Assembly (NCBI GenBank): GCA_963772065.1
Contig: CAVYVZ010000010.1
Coordinates: 868,001 to 932,000 of the forward strand
DNA length: 64,000 bases
Source: CAVYVZ01 sp963772065
Lineage (GTDB): Bacteria > Acidobacteriota > Vicinamibacteria > Vicinamibacterales > UBA2999
Direction of reading: 5' to 3'
This document shows, piece after piece, positions 47,585 through 56,669 of the stretch (its first letter is position 1; each line of letters opens with the position of its first letter). The notes beneath the pieces were generated by a model that was given only the letters and a program-made list of their open reading frames with translations, was not told the origin of the DNA and ran no database searches. The position numbers and the translations under genes are program-made.

Positions 47585-48775
47585 TCAGCGCTCCGTCCCC
47601 AGATTGCGCGGCGCCACCGTAAACGTCACCTCCCGATCGGGAACGTATCGGGACGTTTGCGCGGTGCCTGCGCGGATGAACATCGCTGACGCCGGACCTC
47701 GCAGCCGCTCCGGCCCGGCCTCGACCCGCAGCGTGACGCCGATCCGGCGAAGCCGCAGCAGATCCGCGTCGTAGCGGAAGGCGCTGGCCGCATCGGGACA
47801 CCAGGGACCGTCACTGAGGAGCGGCGCCGTGAGCTCGGTCAGTCCGCTCGCATCCGGCGCCAGGTCCGGCAGCCGGGGCACGTGCGCACCGTTGACGATC
47901 GTGAACACACAGTTTTCTCCGTCTGGCCATGCGAGGCCCGACGGGGAACCGATCTCAGGCGGAGGCGGGCCGTAGGTCGTCCACGGTCCAGGGTCGGACA
48001 GGAGCCGCCCGGCAATGCGCTGCGGCGGGCTGGGCGTACCCCAGTAGCGAAAATGCAGTTTCACCACGTGGTCGACGACCGGCATGTCGGTCTGGTCGCC
48101 GTCGTAGTGCATCAGCTCGAACCGGTCGTTCGCAGCGTCGGCCTTGAGATAGTAGGTGTGAGCTTCGAGCTGCGCGGCAACCGCATCGCCAGCGTCGTAC
48201 TCCGGAGGCAAGGGTGGCAGGCCGATCAGATGCAGGGCCGCATCGTGCACCTGCGCGGCTGCGCCGATGTCCCATCGCGCGCCCGGGCGAAACAGCAGCA
48301 CCCGCATCCCCGGCGTGAAACCGCATCGCAGGTCGTGCCTGGCGCCGCCACAGTCGGCCCTCGTGGCAATCACTTGCTCGCCGCCAACCGGCGGCATGCG
48401 ACTGACAACGGCGGTTTCCGCTGCCGCGTCCGGCACGAACAGGACCGTGATCGTATCCGTCCGGAAGCTGCCGGGTGGGTCGGGCTTCGAGTTTCCCCAC
48501 CGGTACGGCAGCACCGGCGCAAGATAATCGCCGAGCGCGCCGAGCGATCCGCCGTAGGCGCCTGCGCCGGCTGCCGCGAGATCGCGCTGCAGCGTCGAGA
48601 CGGCCACGCGCAGCCGCTGCTGCAGGTCGGCTACCTCTATCTGCGTGTCGAACGCAGCCGTCGCGGGCGGCAGCAGATCGAGGATGGCGGCCGACACCAC
48701 GCCGAATATCAGCATGGCGATGAGGAGGTCCACCATTGAAAAGCCCTCCTCCAATCCGTGAACGCGGTCCCTCAT
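47585..48775 (-). CDS. PilW-like minor pilin (second set)
   Basis: 396 residues from ATG 48775, overlapping the upstream gene by 4 bases. Prepilin motif GFSMVDLLIAMLIFGVVSAA: after the processing glycine, position +5 is Asp instead of the near-universal Glu. The body has LQQRLRVAVSTLQRDLAAAG, typical of PilW/GspJ. It is larger than usual for PilW (about 350). Confidence 0.75.
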   Translation of the reverse strand: MRDRVHGLEEGFSMVDLLIAMLIFGVVSAAILDLLPPATAAFDTQIEVADLQQRLRVAVSTLQRDLAAAGAGAYGGSLGALGDYLAPVLPYRWGNSKPDPPGSFRTDTITVLFVPDAAAETAVVSRMPPVGGEQVIATRADCGGARHDLRCGFTPGMRVLLFRPGARWDIGAAAQVHDAALHLIGLPPLPPEYDAGDAVAAQLEAHTYYLKADAANDRFELMHYDGDQTDMPVVDHVVKLHFRYWGTPSPPQRIAGRLLSDPGPWTTYGPPPPEIGSPSGLAWPDGENCVFTIVNGAHVPRLPDLAPDASGLTELTAPLLSDGPWCPDAASAFRYDADLLRLRRIGVTLRVEAGPERLRGPASAMFIRAGTAQTSRYVPDREVTFTVAPRNLGTER

Positions 48776-49116
48776 CGCCATCGCGCCACCGCGATCAAAG
48801 ACGCGACGTCCCGCCCCGCGGTCTCCACACGAACGTGGACGACGTACGTGCCCAGCGAACTTGCGGGTACGGGCACGAACGTCCACCGCCGGACGAACAT
48901 CGCCACCTGGTCCATGCCGTCGGGCGGCCGCGCCGGCGCTGACCGCAGCTCTTCGATCTTCTGCGACGCGAGGACGATGGCGACAGTAGCTTTGCCTGCC
49001 GCGATGTTGGATGTGACCGCGCCGGTCAGCAACTGCGACAGCACGACGAGCGCGGTCGCCAGCAACCCGGTGGCGATCATCGCTTCGATGACGCTCATGC
49101 CGCTGTCGCCTCGCAT
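48772..49116 (-). CDS. PilV/GspI-like minor pilin (second set)
   Basis: 114 residues from ATG 49116 (MRGDSG leader, then GMSVIEAMIATGLLATAL); GTG 49140 is the other possible start. Glu5 is present. Small periplasmic domain with VVHVRVETAGRDVASLIAVARW. First gene of the second PilV-PilW-PilX set. Confidence 0.75.
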   Translation of the reverse strand: MRGDSGMSVIEAMIATGLLATALVVLSQLLTGAVTSNIAAGKATVAIVLASQKIEELRSAPARPPDGMDQVAMFVRRWTFVPVPASSLGTYVVHVRVETAGRDVASLIAVARWR

Positions 49117-49244
49117 GCGACACCCGGGAGCAACCGTCACGCCACCGCGTCACCGGGCGCAGCCGGCCGAAAAAACGATGAAAGGCGCGGCTCCGCCTCG
49201 CGCAGGTGTAAACGGCGGTTAACTGAGGATGGAGATAACGCGGA

Positions 49245-49793
49245 CTAGCGCAGCCAGCCCGGAGGCACGCCGGCCTTTCGAGCTTCTTCCTCGAGATCAC
49301 GGATCCCCTTGTCGAGCTCCGAGATCTCTTTGTTCACGCGGGCGAGCTCGTCGAGCGCCTTCTGGCGTTTCTCGCCGACGATGGCGCGCTGTCGCGGATC
49401 GTCGCGGGCGGTGAACTCGGCGCTGAGGCCGTTGATCTGGCTTTGCAGCGCCTCGGCGAACGCCTTTGCGCGGTCGATGCCCTCTCTCGCCTTGGTCATC
49501 CGGTCGCGCCAGTACGCCTGGTCTTTCGGCGCTGGCTTATCGGCCGGTTTGTCGGTGCCCTTGTCCGTTCCGGAGCTCTTGTCATCCGGCGCCGACGATG
49601 AGGCCGCCGCAGGGCGCGCGGGGGCCACGTCGCCGCGCAGCTTGTCGTTCGTGTAGACCTTTCCCGAGCCGGCGACGGTCTTTCTCCGTGCCTCCTCTTT
49701 GCGCGCCACGTCGCCCAGCGACTGTGCCGAAGCGACAGGCGCAAGCGACACGGCGAGGACGCCGGCCATCAGTTTCGAGGAGACCTGCTTCAT
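49245..49793 (-). CDS. Exported coiled-coil protein of unknown function
   Basis: 182 residues from ATG 49793 (49799 also possible). Signal peptide (LMAGVLAVSLAPVASAQ), then the motif SLGDVARKEEARRKTVAG, a Ser/Asp/Lys-rich linker and a C-terminal coiled coil (YWRDRMTKAREGIDRAKAFA, RVNKEISELDKGIRDLEEEA). Proteins with this SLGDVA-type start are frequent in acidobacterial genomes but uncharacterised. It separates the two minor-pilin sets. Confidence 0.65.
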   Translation of the reverse strand: MKQVSSKLMAGVLAVSLAPVASAQSLGDVARKEEARRKTVAGSGKVYTNDKLRGDVAPARPAAASSSAPDDKSSGTDKGTDKPADKPAPKDQAYWRDRMTKAREGIDRAKAFAEALQSQINGLSAEFTARDDPRQRAIVGEKRQKALDELARVNKEISELDKGIRDLEEEARKAGVPPGWLR

Positions 49794-49821
49794 AGCCATC
49801 CGTACCTATCGGACGGACTCC

Positions 49822-51137
49822 CTATGAGCCCCAGCGCCATGCGGACACTTCGTACGACGACGTGCTGCCGGTACCGTTGTTCTGGAGCACGGCGTTCCCT
49901 CCGATAGAAGCGGTTCCCTCAGCGACGATATTGCCGTTGATATGCGGACCGCTGCCATTGAACGTCACGTCACCATGGACGTAGATCTCGCCGTGAGTGG
50001 CGTTGAGGCCGTCCTTGTTCATGTTCCCGGTGATTTCCAGATTCCCGTCGGCCACCATCCAGGGCTCGCTCGCATCGAAGGGGTTCAAGTCCGGGTTGCC
50101 GGCGATGTCGATGTTGCCCTCAGAGAAGATCGAGAGCGGGCATGGGCCGCCGGCGTGATCTGGGTTGCCCGTGATTTTCACGTTGCCTTCGACATAGTAA
50201 GCCCCCGGAGTGGGTCCCGTATTGCCACTGATGCTCCAGGTGCCACCCCCAAAGCTCCACACGCCCGACGGATCGGCTCCAAGCGTGGTATTGGTGGCGA
50301 CGATTGTGAACGTCCCGTCGTCATTGAGGATGAAATCCGCCTTCGACTTGTAGTCGCTGGCCTTGATCGGCGGTACGTCAATCGTTGGCTTGCTGCCGCC
50401 GGAGCCGGACCCGACGTCGCCACTGTTGTCATAGTCGCCCGAGGCCGTCGCGCTCTTCTCGATGTCCGCTTTGTTGTCGACCGTCAGGTCCCCATTCGAG
50501 TGCACGCCACCGCCGCTGCCGGTGATGGTCGCGGCGACGTCCATATCGCCTTCGGTGAGAACGGCAGGCATCGGGATCGGGCCGAGAAGCACCTCTACGG
50601 TCGCGATCGCATTGGATCCGGCGTACCCGACCGCGCGAACAACTACTTTCTTGTTGTTGTCGACGTAGGGCTGCGCGTCCTCGCTGATGCGCGCGATGTC
50701 GGCTGCCTGCAGCGTCACACCGCGGTTCGCGTCGTCCTCATCGTACACACGCACCTGGTAGGAGATCTGCGTGGAGCCGTTCAGCGCAACCGCTCCAGCC
50801 CGAGCCCCAGGCCCGCGAGGCTGCCGTTGTCAGCCGTCGTGGCGATGTCGCCGTCGGGCCCCGCGAGCAAGGCGTCGATTGCGGCCGGCACGTTTCCCGG
50901 CGCGAGCGCGGCCAGCTGCGCGACGATGAGTTGCGTGCCGTGAATCACTCCGGCCTCCGCGGCGGCCTTCGCTTCCGTCGCGACCTGGTGATTGCGCGCG
51001 ATGACAGTCTCCGTGCTGCCGCTGATCGCCATCGTGGCACAGAGCCCCGACACGATCATGAGCAGCAGAAGCGCCGCAATCAGCGCCACGCCGCGTTCGC
51101 CGTTCCGGTTGGGAGTCGACCGTTCGTGCGTCATCAT
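49822..51137 (-). pseudogene. PilX-like pilus protein with beta-solenoid C-terminus, one frameshift
   Basis: ATG 51137 overlaps the pilW stop by 4 bases. The N-terminal helix RGVALIAALLLLMIVSGLC is followed by ETVIARNHQVATEAKAAAEAG. The frame ends at about 50781 with LERLR, but the next frame continues directly as GAVALNGSTQISYQVRVYDE and runs to 49822; one indel near 50800 joins them into about 437 residues. The C-terminal half is built of repeated glycine/asparagine turns (GNVKITGN, GNIDIAGN, GNLEITGN, HGDVTFNGSG), suggesting a beta-solenoid. Confidence 0.7.
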
Positions 51138-51820
51138 CGGGCCCTCACCCTGACTTCAGATTGAAAGGTGAACGTCGTGAATTGACCGGTGTAAGGATTG
51201 CGGGATTTCGATTGCCCCGACAGGTTCACCTGCGCGTAGACGATGTCCGCCGGCACCACGGTCACGGCACGGTTGACGTCCAGATACGTGAACCGCAAGC
51301 GCGTGAACACCTGGTCGGTCACCGCGACAGCGGCGTTCTCGAGCGCCCGGTCGAAGCGCGTGATGGCGTTGTTCGTTGGCGCCGCGTTGGCCTCGATTCC
51401 AATCGTGACGTCCTCGCCGATCTCGTTGCACGCGCCGGCGAGGCCGACCAGGATGCCGTTCGGTGGATTGGTATCCGAATGCACACGGACGTCATCCTGG
51501 ATGCCATCTCCATCCGGATCGAGCGTCAGCGGTGCGAACACCGTGCCCGCCACGGGGCAGGCCTGCGCCGCGGTGATCGAATACGGATCGCTCCCCGCCG
51601 CAGCGAGCGTGCGGGTGATGAGGTCCATGGCATAGCGCGCCTCCTGCTGTACGCCGGCGTCATTCAGCTGGTACGCGTACGTCCGTTGAACCTGGCTCGC
51701 CAGCGTGACCGCCGCGCCAGCCACCAGCGTGGTGATGAGCCCGACGATCATCAACTCGACGAGCGAAAAGCCTCGCTCGTCTTTCGCGCGCGCGCCGATC
51801 CGAAATGAAGTGCTTACCAT
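51134..51820 (-). CDS. PilW-like minor pilin (first set)
   Basis: 228 residues from ATG 51820 (overlapping the pilV stop by 7 bases). Prepilin site DERGFSLVELMIVGLITTLV with Glu5, followed by QVQRTYAYQLNDAGVQQEAR. The body is a PilW-like domain with DPYSITAAQACPVAGT. It is part of the fimT-pilV-pilW-pilX operon. Confidence 0.85.
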   Translation of the reverse strand: MVSTSFRIGARAKDERGFSLVELMIVGLITTLVAGAAVTLASQVQRTYAYQLNDAGVQQEARYAMDLITRTLAAAGSDPYSITAAQACPVAGTVFAPLTLDPDGDGIQDDVRVHSDTNPPNGILVGLAGACNEIGEDVTIGIEANAAPTNNAITRFDRALENAAVAVTDQVFTRLRFTYLDVNRAVTVVPADIVYAQVNLSGQSKSRNPYTGQFTTFTFQSEVRVRAR

Positions 51821-52245
51821 TGTCTGATGATGGTCGTGACGTCGACCGCGTTTCCGTATTGCCGCGCGCGCAGGTTGACGATCCGCACCGTCAGCAGGCG
51901 TGTGTTGGCGACCGGTCCGGCCTGCACCCGCCACCGGCGCGTGACGCCCGCCATCGGCGTGTCGAAGTAGTTCGCGACGTTCGTCGACAGCGTATCCGCG
52001 GCATTGACCTGTACGGCCGCTGCCGTTGCCATGTTCAGCTTCACCAGCTCGTCGATCTTCGTCTGCGCGTACTGACTCGCCCTCGACGCCTCGCTCGCAT
52101 CGGCGTGCATCTTGGTGGCGATCGCGAGCAGCTCCGCCATCGCGACGAGGCCCACTGTGAGGACGACGGTCGACACGAGGACCTCGACGAGGCTGAACCC
52201 GCCGTCCTGCGAGAACCAGCGCTTACGGAAGAATGACTTGGCCAT
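51814..52245 (-). CDS. PilV-like minor pilin (first set)
   Basis: 143 residues from ATG 52245, inside the 3' end of fimT (23-base overlap). Prepilin site DGGFSLVEVLVSTVVLTVGL with Glu5, then AIATKMHADASEASRASQYA. Minor pilins prime pilus assembly at the inner membrane. Confidence 0.85.
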   Translation of the reverse strand: MAKSFFRKRWFSQDGGFSLVEVLVSTVVLTVGLVAMAELLAIATKMHADASEASRASQYAQTKIDELVKLNMATAAAVQVNAADTLSTNVANYFDTPMAGVTRRWRVQAGPVANTRLLTVRIVNLRARQYGNAVDVTTIIRQW

Positions 52246-52799
52246 TTGCAGAGACTGTGATGGTCTTCGTCGAATTACCGGAGAGGCCGACAACCGCCAC
52301 CGTGACTGGCGTCCCCGCCACCGCGCACGCCGGGCAGCCGCCCAATTGCTGCACCCGGCCCATGGTGTCGATCTGGATGCTCTGAAGGGCACCGAACTGG
52401 GCGTCCACCGGAAGCCTCATGATCGGCCCATCGAGGTTTGGTCTGTTGGCGGGATCGGGATCGGGATACGGATAAGCGGTCTCGCTGCACCGGTCCGCGG
52501 CGTTGTCGATGCCGGCGTTGCCGGTGACTTCAACGATTCGGTACCTGATCGACGGCCGGGCAGTTGAACCTGACGCGCATCGTCCGGTTCTTCGTAACAG
52601 CCGTATAGCGCGCACCGCGAATCGTCGCCCCAACCGCCTGCAGCGTGGAGTTCAATGCGAAAAGCCGCACGGCGCCAAGAATCGTCGGAGCCGCCATGCC
52701 CGCGAGAATCGCGATCACGGCGGTGACGACGAGCATTTCTGTGAGCGTGAAGCCGGCCTCCGACTTCGCACGTCCCAGGTTTGAGGAGCACAGGCGCAT
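52223..52799 (-). pseudogene. FimT/GspH-like minor pilin, one frameshift
   Basis: ATG 52799, prepilin site EAGFTLTEMLVVTAVIAILA with Glu5, then TLQAVGATIRGARYTAVTKN. The frame breaks near 52553 (FNCPAVDQV) and resumes as RYRIVEVTGNAGIDNAADR to the stop at 52223-52225. Repaired length about 191 residues. First gene of the minor-pilin operon; a sigma-54-like element lies just upstream. Confidence 0.75.
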
Positions 52800-52814
52800 C
52801 GCGACTCTCGACGG

Positions 52815-52830
52815 AGCAAGCGCACTGCCA
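52815..52830 (-). promoter_or_regulatory. Possible sigma-54 -24/-12 element upstream of fimT
   Basis: On the minus strand TGGCAGTGCGCTTGCT keeps GG and GC at the correct 12-base spacing but differs from the consensus in the -24 box (C to G). The predicted transcription start would be only about 5 bases before the fimT ATG, which weakens the call. Confidence 0.3.
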
Positions 52831-52969
52831 GAGGCTCCTCCAGCGTGCTGTCGTTCTCATAAGTTGTCTGGTGCTAAGCGGTTAGTTGAGATCCGAGGCG
52901 AGGGACCGCGAACGAGGGCGTGCGGTTACGACCCGTTTTGCAACACCGGCTAACAATTCCGGCGATGGT

Positions 52970-54211
52970 TCAGGCGCGGGCCACCGGAAATGTAATCTGG
53001 AAGGCCGCGCCGCCTGCGGGCGACGTTCCCGCGGTGATCCTGCCGTTGTGCGTCACCACGATCTTCTGAACGATGGCGAGGCCCAGCCCGGTGCCTGTGG
53101 CTCGTGTCGAGAAGAAGGGCGTGAAGATGCGATCGCGGACCGACGGGTCGATGCCTGGGCCGTTGTCCTCCACGCGAACGCGGCAGGTGCCTCCCTCGGT
53201 CGAACCGGTCACGCGCACGTCCGCCCGGATGTTCGCACCGGTGCACGCTTCGACCGCGTTCCGCGCCAGATTGCTGAAGACCTGCTTCAGCAGGATCTCG
53301 TCGCCGTCGACCGCTCCGAACACGCCGGCAACCTCGATCCGCGCGTCAGTGAACTCGTGCGCAATCTCATCGCAGGCCCGGCGGACGACGGCCTCGAGCG
53401 GCACCGACGCGAGCTGCATCTGCTCCGGCCGCGCGAAGCTGAGAAAGCGCGTGACCACCTGGCCGAGTGCATCGGTCTCCTGGCGGATGCCTTCGACGTA
53501 GGACCCGTAGTGCGCCGGAGGCGCCTTCGGATCCAGCAGGCGCGCGTAGCCGTGAATCGTAGCGAGGCCGTTGCGAAATTCATGCGCCAGACCTGCCGTC
53601 AGCTCACCAAGCTGCGCGAGCGCCTCCTTGAGGCGGAGCTGCTCTTCCAGCTCCATGATCTCGGTGAGGTCGGAAAAGAGGCAGATCGCGCCATGGCCCT
53701 GTCCGCCGGCAAGCGGCGACACGGTCACACCCACGTGAACCGTCCGGCCCGGCTGCTGCAGCTGCACGGCGCGGCGGACGATCGGCGTGCCCGTCGCGCA
53801 GCACTCGTCGACGGCCCGCGCGAGCGGCTCCGCGCCGGCGAGCAGCCGATGGTAGTCGTCGGGCAGCTCGCCGTCGCCGCATCCGAGCAGCCGCCGTCCG
53901 GCCGGGTTGAGGATCTTGACCGATCCGGCGCCGTCGACGACCAGCAATCCGGCGGTGAGGCTCGCGACGATGTCCTCGCTGAGGCGTTCCGACGCCGCGG
54001 CGCGAACACTCATCGCCCGCTCCTGCGCCTTCAGTTTTCCGACCGCGTCCTGCAGCGCCACCGCCATGAAGGCGGTTTCCGCGCCGCTCTCGCGCAGGTT
54101 CCGCTTGGCGCGCCGTGCCGCCGCGGAAAAGCGGAACATCGCGAACAGCAGCACCCCCACGAGAATGCCCACGACCGCTGTCAGACCGGCCAACGTGTTC
54201 GCGGAAGGCAT
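52970..54211 (-). CDS. Sensor histidine kinase with PAS domain
   Basis: 413 residues from ATG 54211 (TGATG overlap with pilD). One N-terminal membrane helix (VVGILVGVLLFAMF), a PAS domain (LTAGLLVVDGAGSVKILNPA), HisKA with phospho-His in GLAHEFRNGLATIHGYARLL and a HATPase domain (NLARNAVEA, VEDNGPGIDP, GTGLGLAIVQ). There is no periplasmic domain. It resembles NtrB-like partners of sigma-54 activators; the activator at 45518-46930 is a candidate partner. Confidence 0.88.
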   Translation of the reverse strand: MPSANTLAGLTAVVGILVGVLLFAMFRFSAAARRAKRNLRESGAETAFMAVALQDAVGKLKAQERAMSVRAAASERLSEDIVASLTAGLLVVDGAGSVKILNPAGRRLLGCGDGELPDDYHRLLAGAEPLARAVDECCATGTPIVRRAVQLQQPGRTVHVGVTVSPLAGGQGHGAICLFSDLTEIMELEEQLRLKEALAQLGELTAGLAHEFRNGLATIHGYARLLDPKAPPAHYGSYVEGIRQETDALGQVVTRFLSFARPEQMQLASVPLEAVVRRACDEIAHEFTDARIEVAGVFGAVDGDEILLKQVFSNLARNAVEACTGANIRADVRVTGSTEGGTCRVRVEDNGPGIDPSVRDRIFTPFFSTRATGTGLGLAIVQKIVVTHNGRITAGTSPAGGAAFQITFPVARA

Positions 54212-54969
54212 CAGTAGAGGGAGAGATACCACTGCAGCAGCGGCTCGCCAAGGAACGTCGCCACGAACGCGCCTGCCGCGAGGAACGTTCCGAACGGCAG
54301 CGCGTACTTGAGACCACGCCCCGCCGCGACGAAACCAAGTCCGACAATCGACCCCGCGAACGAGGCAAACACCAGCGTCACGAGCATCAGCTGCCAGCCG
54401 AGAAACGCGCCGATCATCGCGAGCATCTTGACGTCGCCCATCCCCAGCCCTTCGTGGCCACGAACCCGCATGTACGCTTCCGCGATGAGGAATGGAATCG
54501 CGCCGCCGAGGACGATGCCGAGGAGCGACGGCAGCCAGCCTGGGGGCAGCGCGAGGCTGGCGGCAAAGCCGGTGACGATGCCGGGCAGCGTGATCGCGTT
54601 CGGCAGGATCTGATGCTGCAGGTCGATCACGAAGAGCACGATGAGCGCGCACCCGAAGAGAAGCCGCACCGCAAGGAGCGGGGTGGGGCCGTACACGTAG
54701 AACCCGGCGGCGAAAAGAACGGCCGTGACGAGCTCCACGAGCGGATAGGTCACCGCAATCGGTACCCGGCACGTCGCGCATCGGGCGCGCAGCGCGACCC
54801 AGCTCACGACCGGGATGTTCTCGAACCACCGCAGGCGCCGCTGGCATGCGGTGCAGTGCGAGGCGGGCCAGGCGATCGACTCGCGCCGCGGGAGGCGGTA
54901 GATGCACACATTCAGGAAGCTGCCGACCACCAGACCCAGCGCCGCGAATAACAGGAGTCCCAGGTTCAT
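54211..54969 (-). CDS. pilD: Prepilin peptidase/N-methyltransferase
   Basis: 252 residues, about seven membrane segments. The zinc cysteines (HCTACQRRL and ARCATC) and both catalytic aspartates (FVIDLQHQILPN and GMGDVKMLAM) are present. PilD cleaves prepilin leaders before the phenylalanine and methylates it. It is coupled by a 4-base overlap to the TPR-like gene upstream. Confidence 0.95.
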   Translation of the reverse strand: MNLGLLLFAALGLVVGSFLNVCIYRLPRRESIAWPASHCTACQRRLRWFENIPVVSWVALRARCATCRVPIAVTYPLVELVTAVLFAAGFYVYGPTPLLAVRLLFGCALIVLFVIDLQHQILPNAITLPGIVTGFAASLALPPGWLPSLLGIVLGGAIPFLIAEAYMRVRGHEGLGMGDVKMLAMIGAFLGWQLMLVTLVFASFAGSIVGLGFVAAGRGLKYALPFGTFLAAGAFVATFLGEPLLQWYLSLY

Positions 54970-55871
54970 GGGTCCTTGAGCTCGCCGGGCATCGGCCACA
55001 GGGAGGATTCCTTGCTGACGGCAACCGTCCCCCACCACGGGTTCAGCACGTAGGGAACCCCGGCGGGATCGAGCGGCACGCCGCGCAGGAGACCCGCGCG
55101 AACGAGGGTCTGCCAGTCGGCCGGCGGGCGCCCGTAGCGCCGGGCATGCTCGGCGGTGATCTGCTGCAGCGCGTCGATGGCGTCGAGCGCATCGAGCTGC
55201 TGAAGACGCCAGGCGGCGGAGTCTTTCAGCCACTTGATGTCGCTGCTCGCGTATAGACGCTGGAGGATCGCCCGCGACGTCTGACGGTCGCCCCCACGCG
55301 CCAGCGTTACGGCGGCCATCGGTTCCAGCCAGTTGGGCGCATTGGGCATTTGTCCGGCCCGCCGGAACCACTCGCCGGCGGAGCGAAAATCTCCGAGGCG
55401 GAAATGCACGAATGCGACGTCGTACGGGTATTCCCAGCGCGTCGGGCGCGCGCTCATCCCCTTTTGGAGGAGCGCCACCGCCAGATCGGGTCTGCCGGCG
55501 CCGGACGGCGCCGCCTCGGACAGGAAGTACGCGCCGAACCGGTACGCAATGCTGAAATCAGGATCCAGTGACGTCGTCAGATCGAGCAGCGGATACAGCA
55601 GGTCGTAACGTTTGACGGGCGCCTGCAACAGACGCCGGCCGCCGTAATACTGAATCGCACGGATCCAATAGATGTCCGCCAGCACGGCCTTGTACGAGAG
55701 CGCCAGCCGTGTCAGCACGCGCGGCGAGGCAACGTAGAGAATCTCCTCTGCGGGCTCTGCCTCGGGAAAACGCCGCTCCCGCCAGAGCTGCATTCCGGCA
55801 GCGGTTCCCATGAGCGCGATCAGTGCGATCGCTCCCGCGACGGTGGTCAGGCGCCGTTTACTTGAAATCAC
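54966..55871 (-). CDS. TPR-like pilus-cluster protein
   Basis: 301 residues. N-terminal membrane anchor (VAGAIALIALMGTAAGMQLW), then YKAVLADIYWIRAIQYYGG and helical repeats (LLDLTTSLDPDFSIAYRFGA, YDVAFVHFRLGDFRSAGEWF) of TPR type. Its start overlaps the ABC permease stop by 14 bases and its end overlaps pilD by 4, so it belongs to this operon. Role unknown; position suggests pilus biogenesis. Confidence 0.7.
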   Translation of the reverse strand: MISSKRRLTTVAGAIALIALMGTAAGMQLWRERRFPEAEPAEEILYVASPRVLTRLALSYKAVLADIYWIRAIQYYGGRRLLQAPVKRYDLLYPLLDLTTSLDPDFSIAYRFGAYFLSEAAPSGAGRPDLAVALLQKGMSARPTRWEYPYDVAFVHFRLGDFRSAGEWFRRAGQMPNAPNWLEPMAAVTLARGGDRQTSRAILQRLYASSDIKWLKDSAAWRLQQLDALDAIDALQQITAEHARRYGRPPADWQTLVRAGLLRGVPLDPAGVPYVLNPWWGTVAVSKESSLWPMPGELKDP

Positions 55872-56667
55872 GGCGGGAAAAGATCAGCACGGCGGCCACG
55901 AGGAGCGCCGCAATGTAGACGGCCGCGTACGAAACTGTCAGGAAAACATAGCCCTCCGGGAGCGGCACGCCGTGGACGATGCGCGACTTGACGTCGAAGG
56001 CGGCGAAATTCGGCAGCACGTAGTACAGCGTCCGCCCCACCGCCACGACGGCCGGCGACTGCACGGCCTGATCGAGGTTCTTGAGATCGGCACCGAACTG
56101 GCCCGCCACGAACAATCCCAGCGTCAGAGCGGCCGAGAGCAGCGCGCTGGACGAAAAGGTCGAGAAGAACAACGCAAAGGCGGTGACGAGTCCCAGCTCG
56201 CACGCGATCATCCCGATCGCGATGAGAAGCCGGGGATCGGTGGCGGGCGTCGAGTGGGCGGCCAATGCCGACGGCGAGAGGACTCGTGTCATGTAGAACA
56301 GGACGACGTAGTACGCGACGGCCATGACGGCGACATTGACGACGAGGGTGCCGACGAGGCCGAGGTACTTGCCGAGGATGAACTCATGGCGGCGCACGGG
56401 CTTCACGAGGAGCGCGTAGATGCTGCGCCGATCGATTTCGCGGGCAACGAGACCGATGCCGATGAACACGGCGATGAACAGCCCGAAGACCGACATGGCG
56501 GCCAGCCCGAGATCCTTGATGATCTTGACGTCCTGTCCCGCCGTGAGCTGGCCGATCAGGTACGAAGCCGCCATCAACAGGACGGCGAACCCCACGATGG
56601 CGTACAGCACCTTGTCGCGGACGGAATCCTTGAAGACGTGGAGGGCGACGAGTGCGATGGCGCGCAT
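55858..56667 (-). CDS. ABC-2-type transporter permease in the pil cluster
   Basis: 269 residues with six membrane helices. REIDRRSIYALLVKPVRRHEFILGKYLG is typical of ABC-2 permeases paired with CcmA-like ATPases. It lies 2 bases after the ATPase gene. In Myxococcus xanthus an ABC ATPase/permease pair (pilH, pilI) lies in the same relative place between pilA and pilD and is needed for pili, so this is a likely equivalent. Confidence 0.8.
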   Translation of the reverse strand: MRAIALVALHVFKDSVRDKVLYAIVGFAVLLMAASYLIGQLTAGQDVKIIKDLGLAAMSVFGLFIAVFIGIGLVAREIDRRSIYALLVKPVRRHEFILGKYLGLVGTLVVNVAVMAVAYYVVLFYMTRVLSPSALAAHSTPATDPRLLIAIGMIACELGLVTAFALFFSTFSSSALLSAALTLGLFVAGQFGADLKNLDQAVQSPAVVAVGRTLYYVLPNFAAFDVKSRIVHGVPLPEGYVFLTVSYAAVYIAALLVAAVLIFSRRDFK

Positions 56668-56669
56668 GG

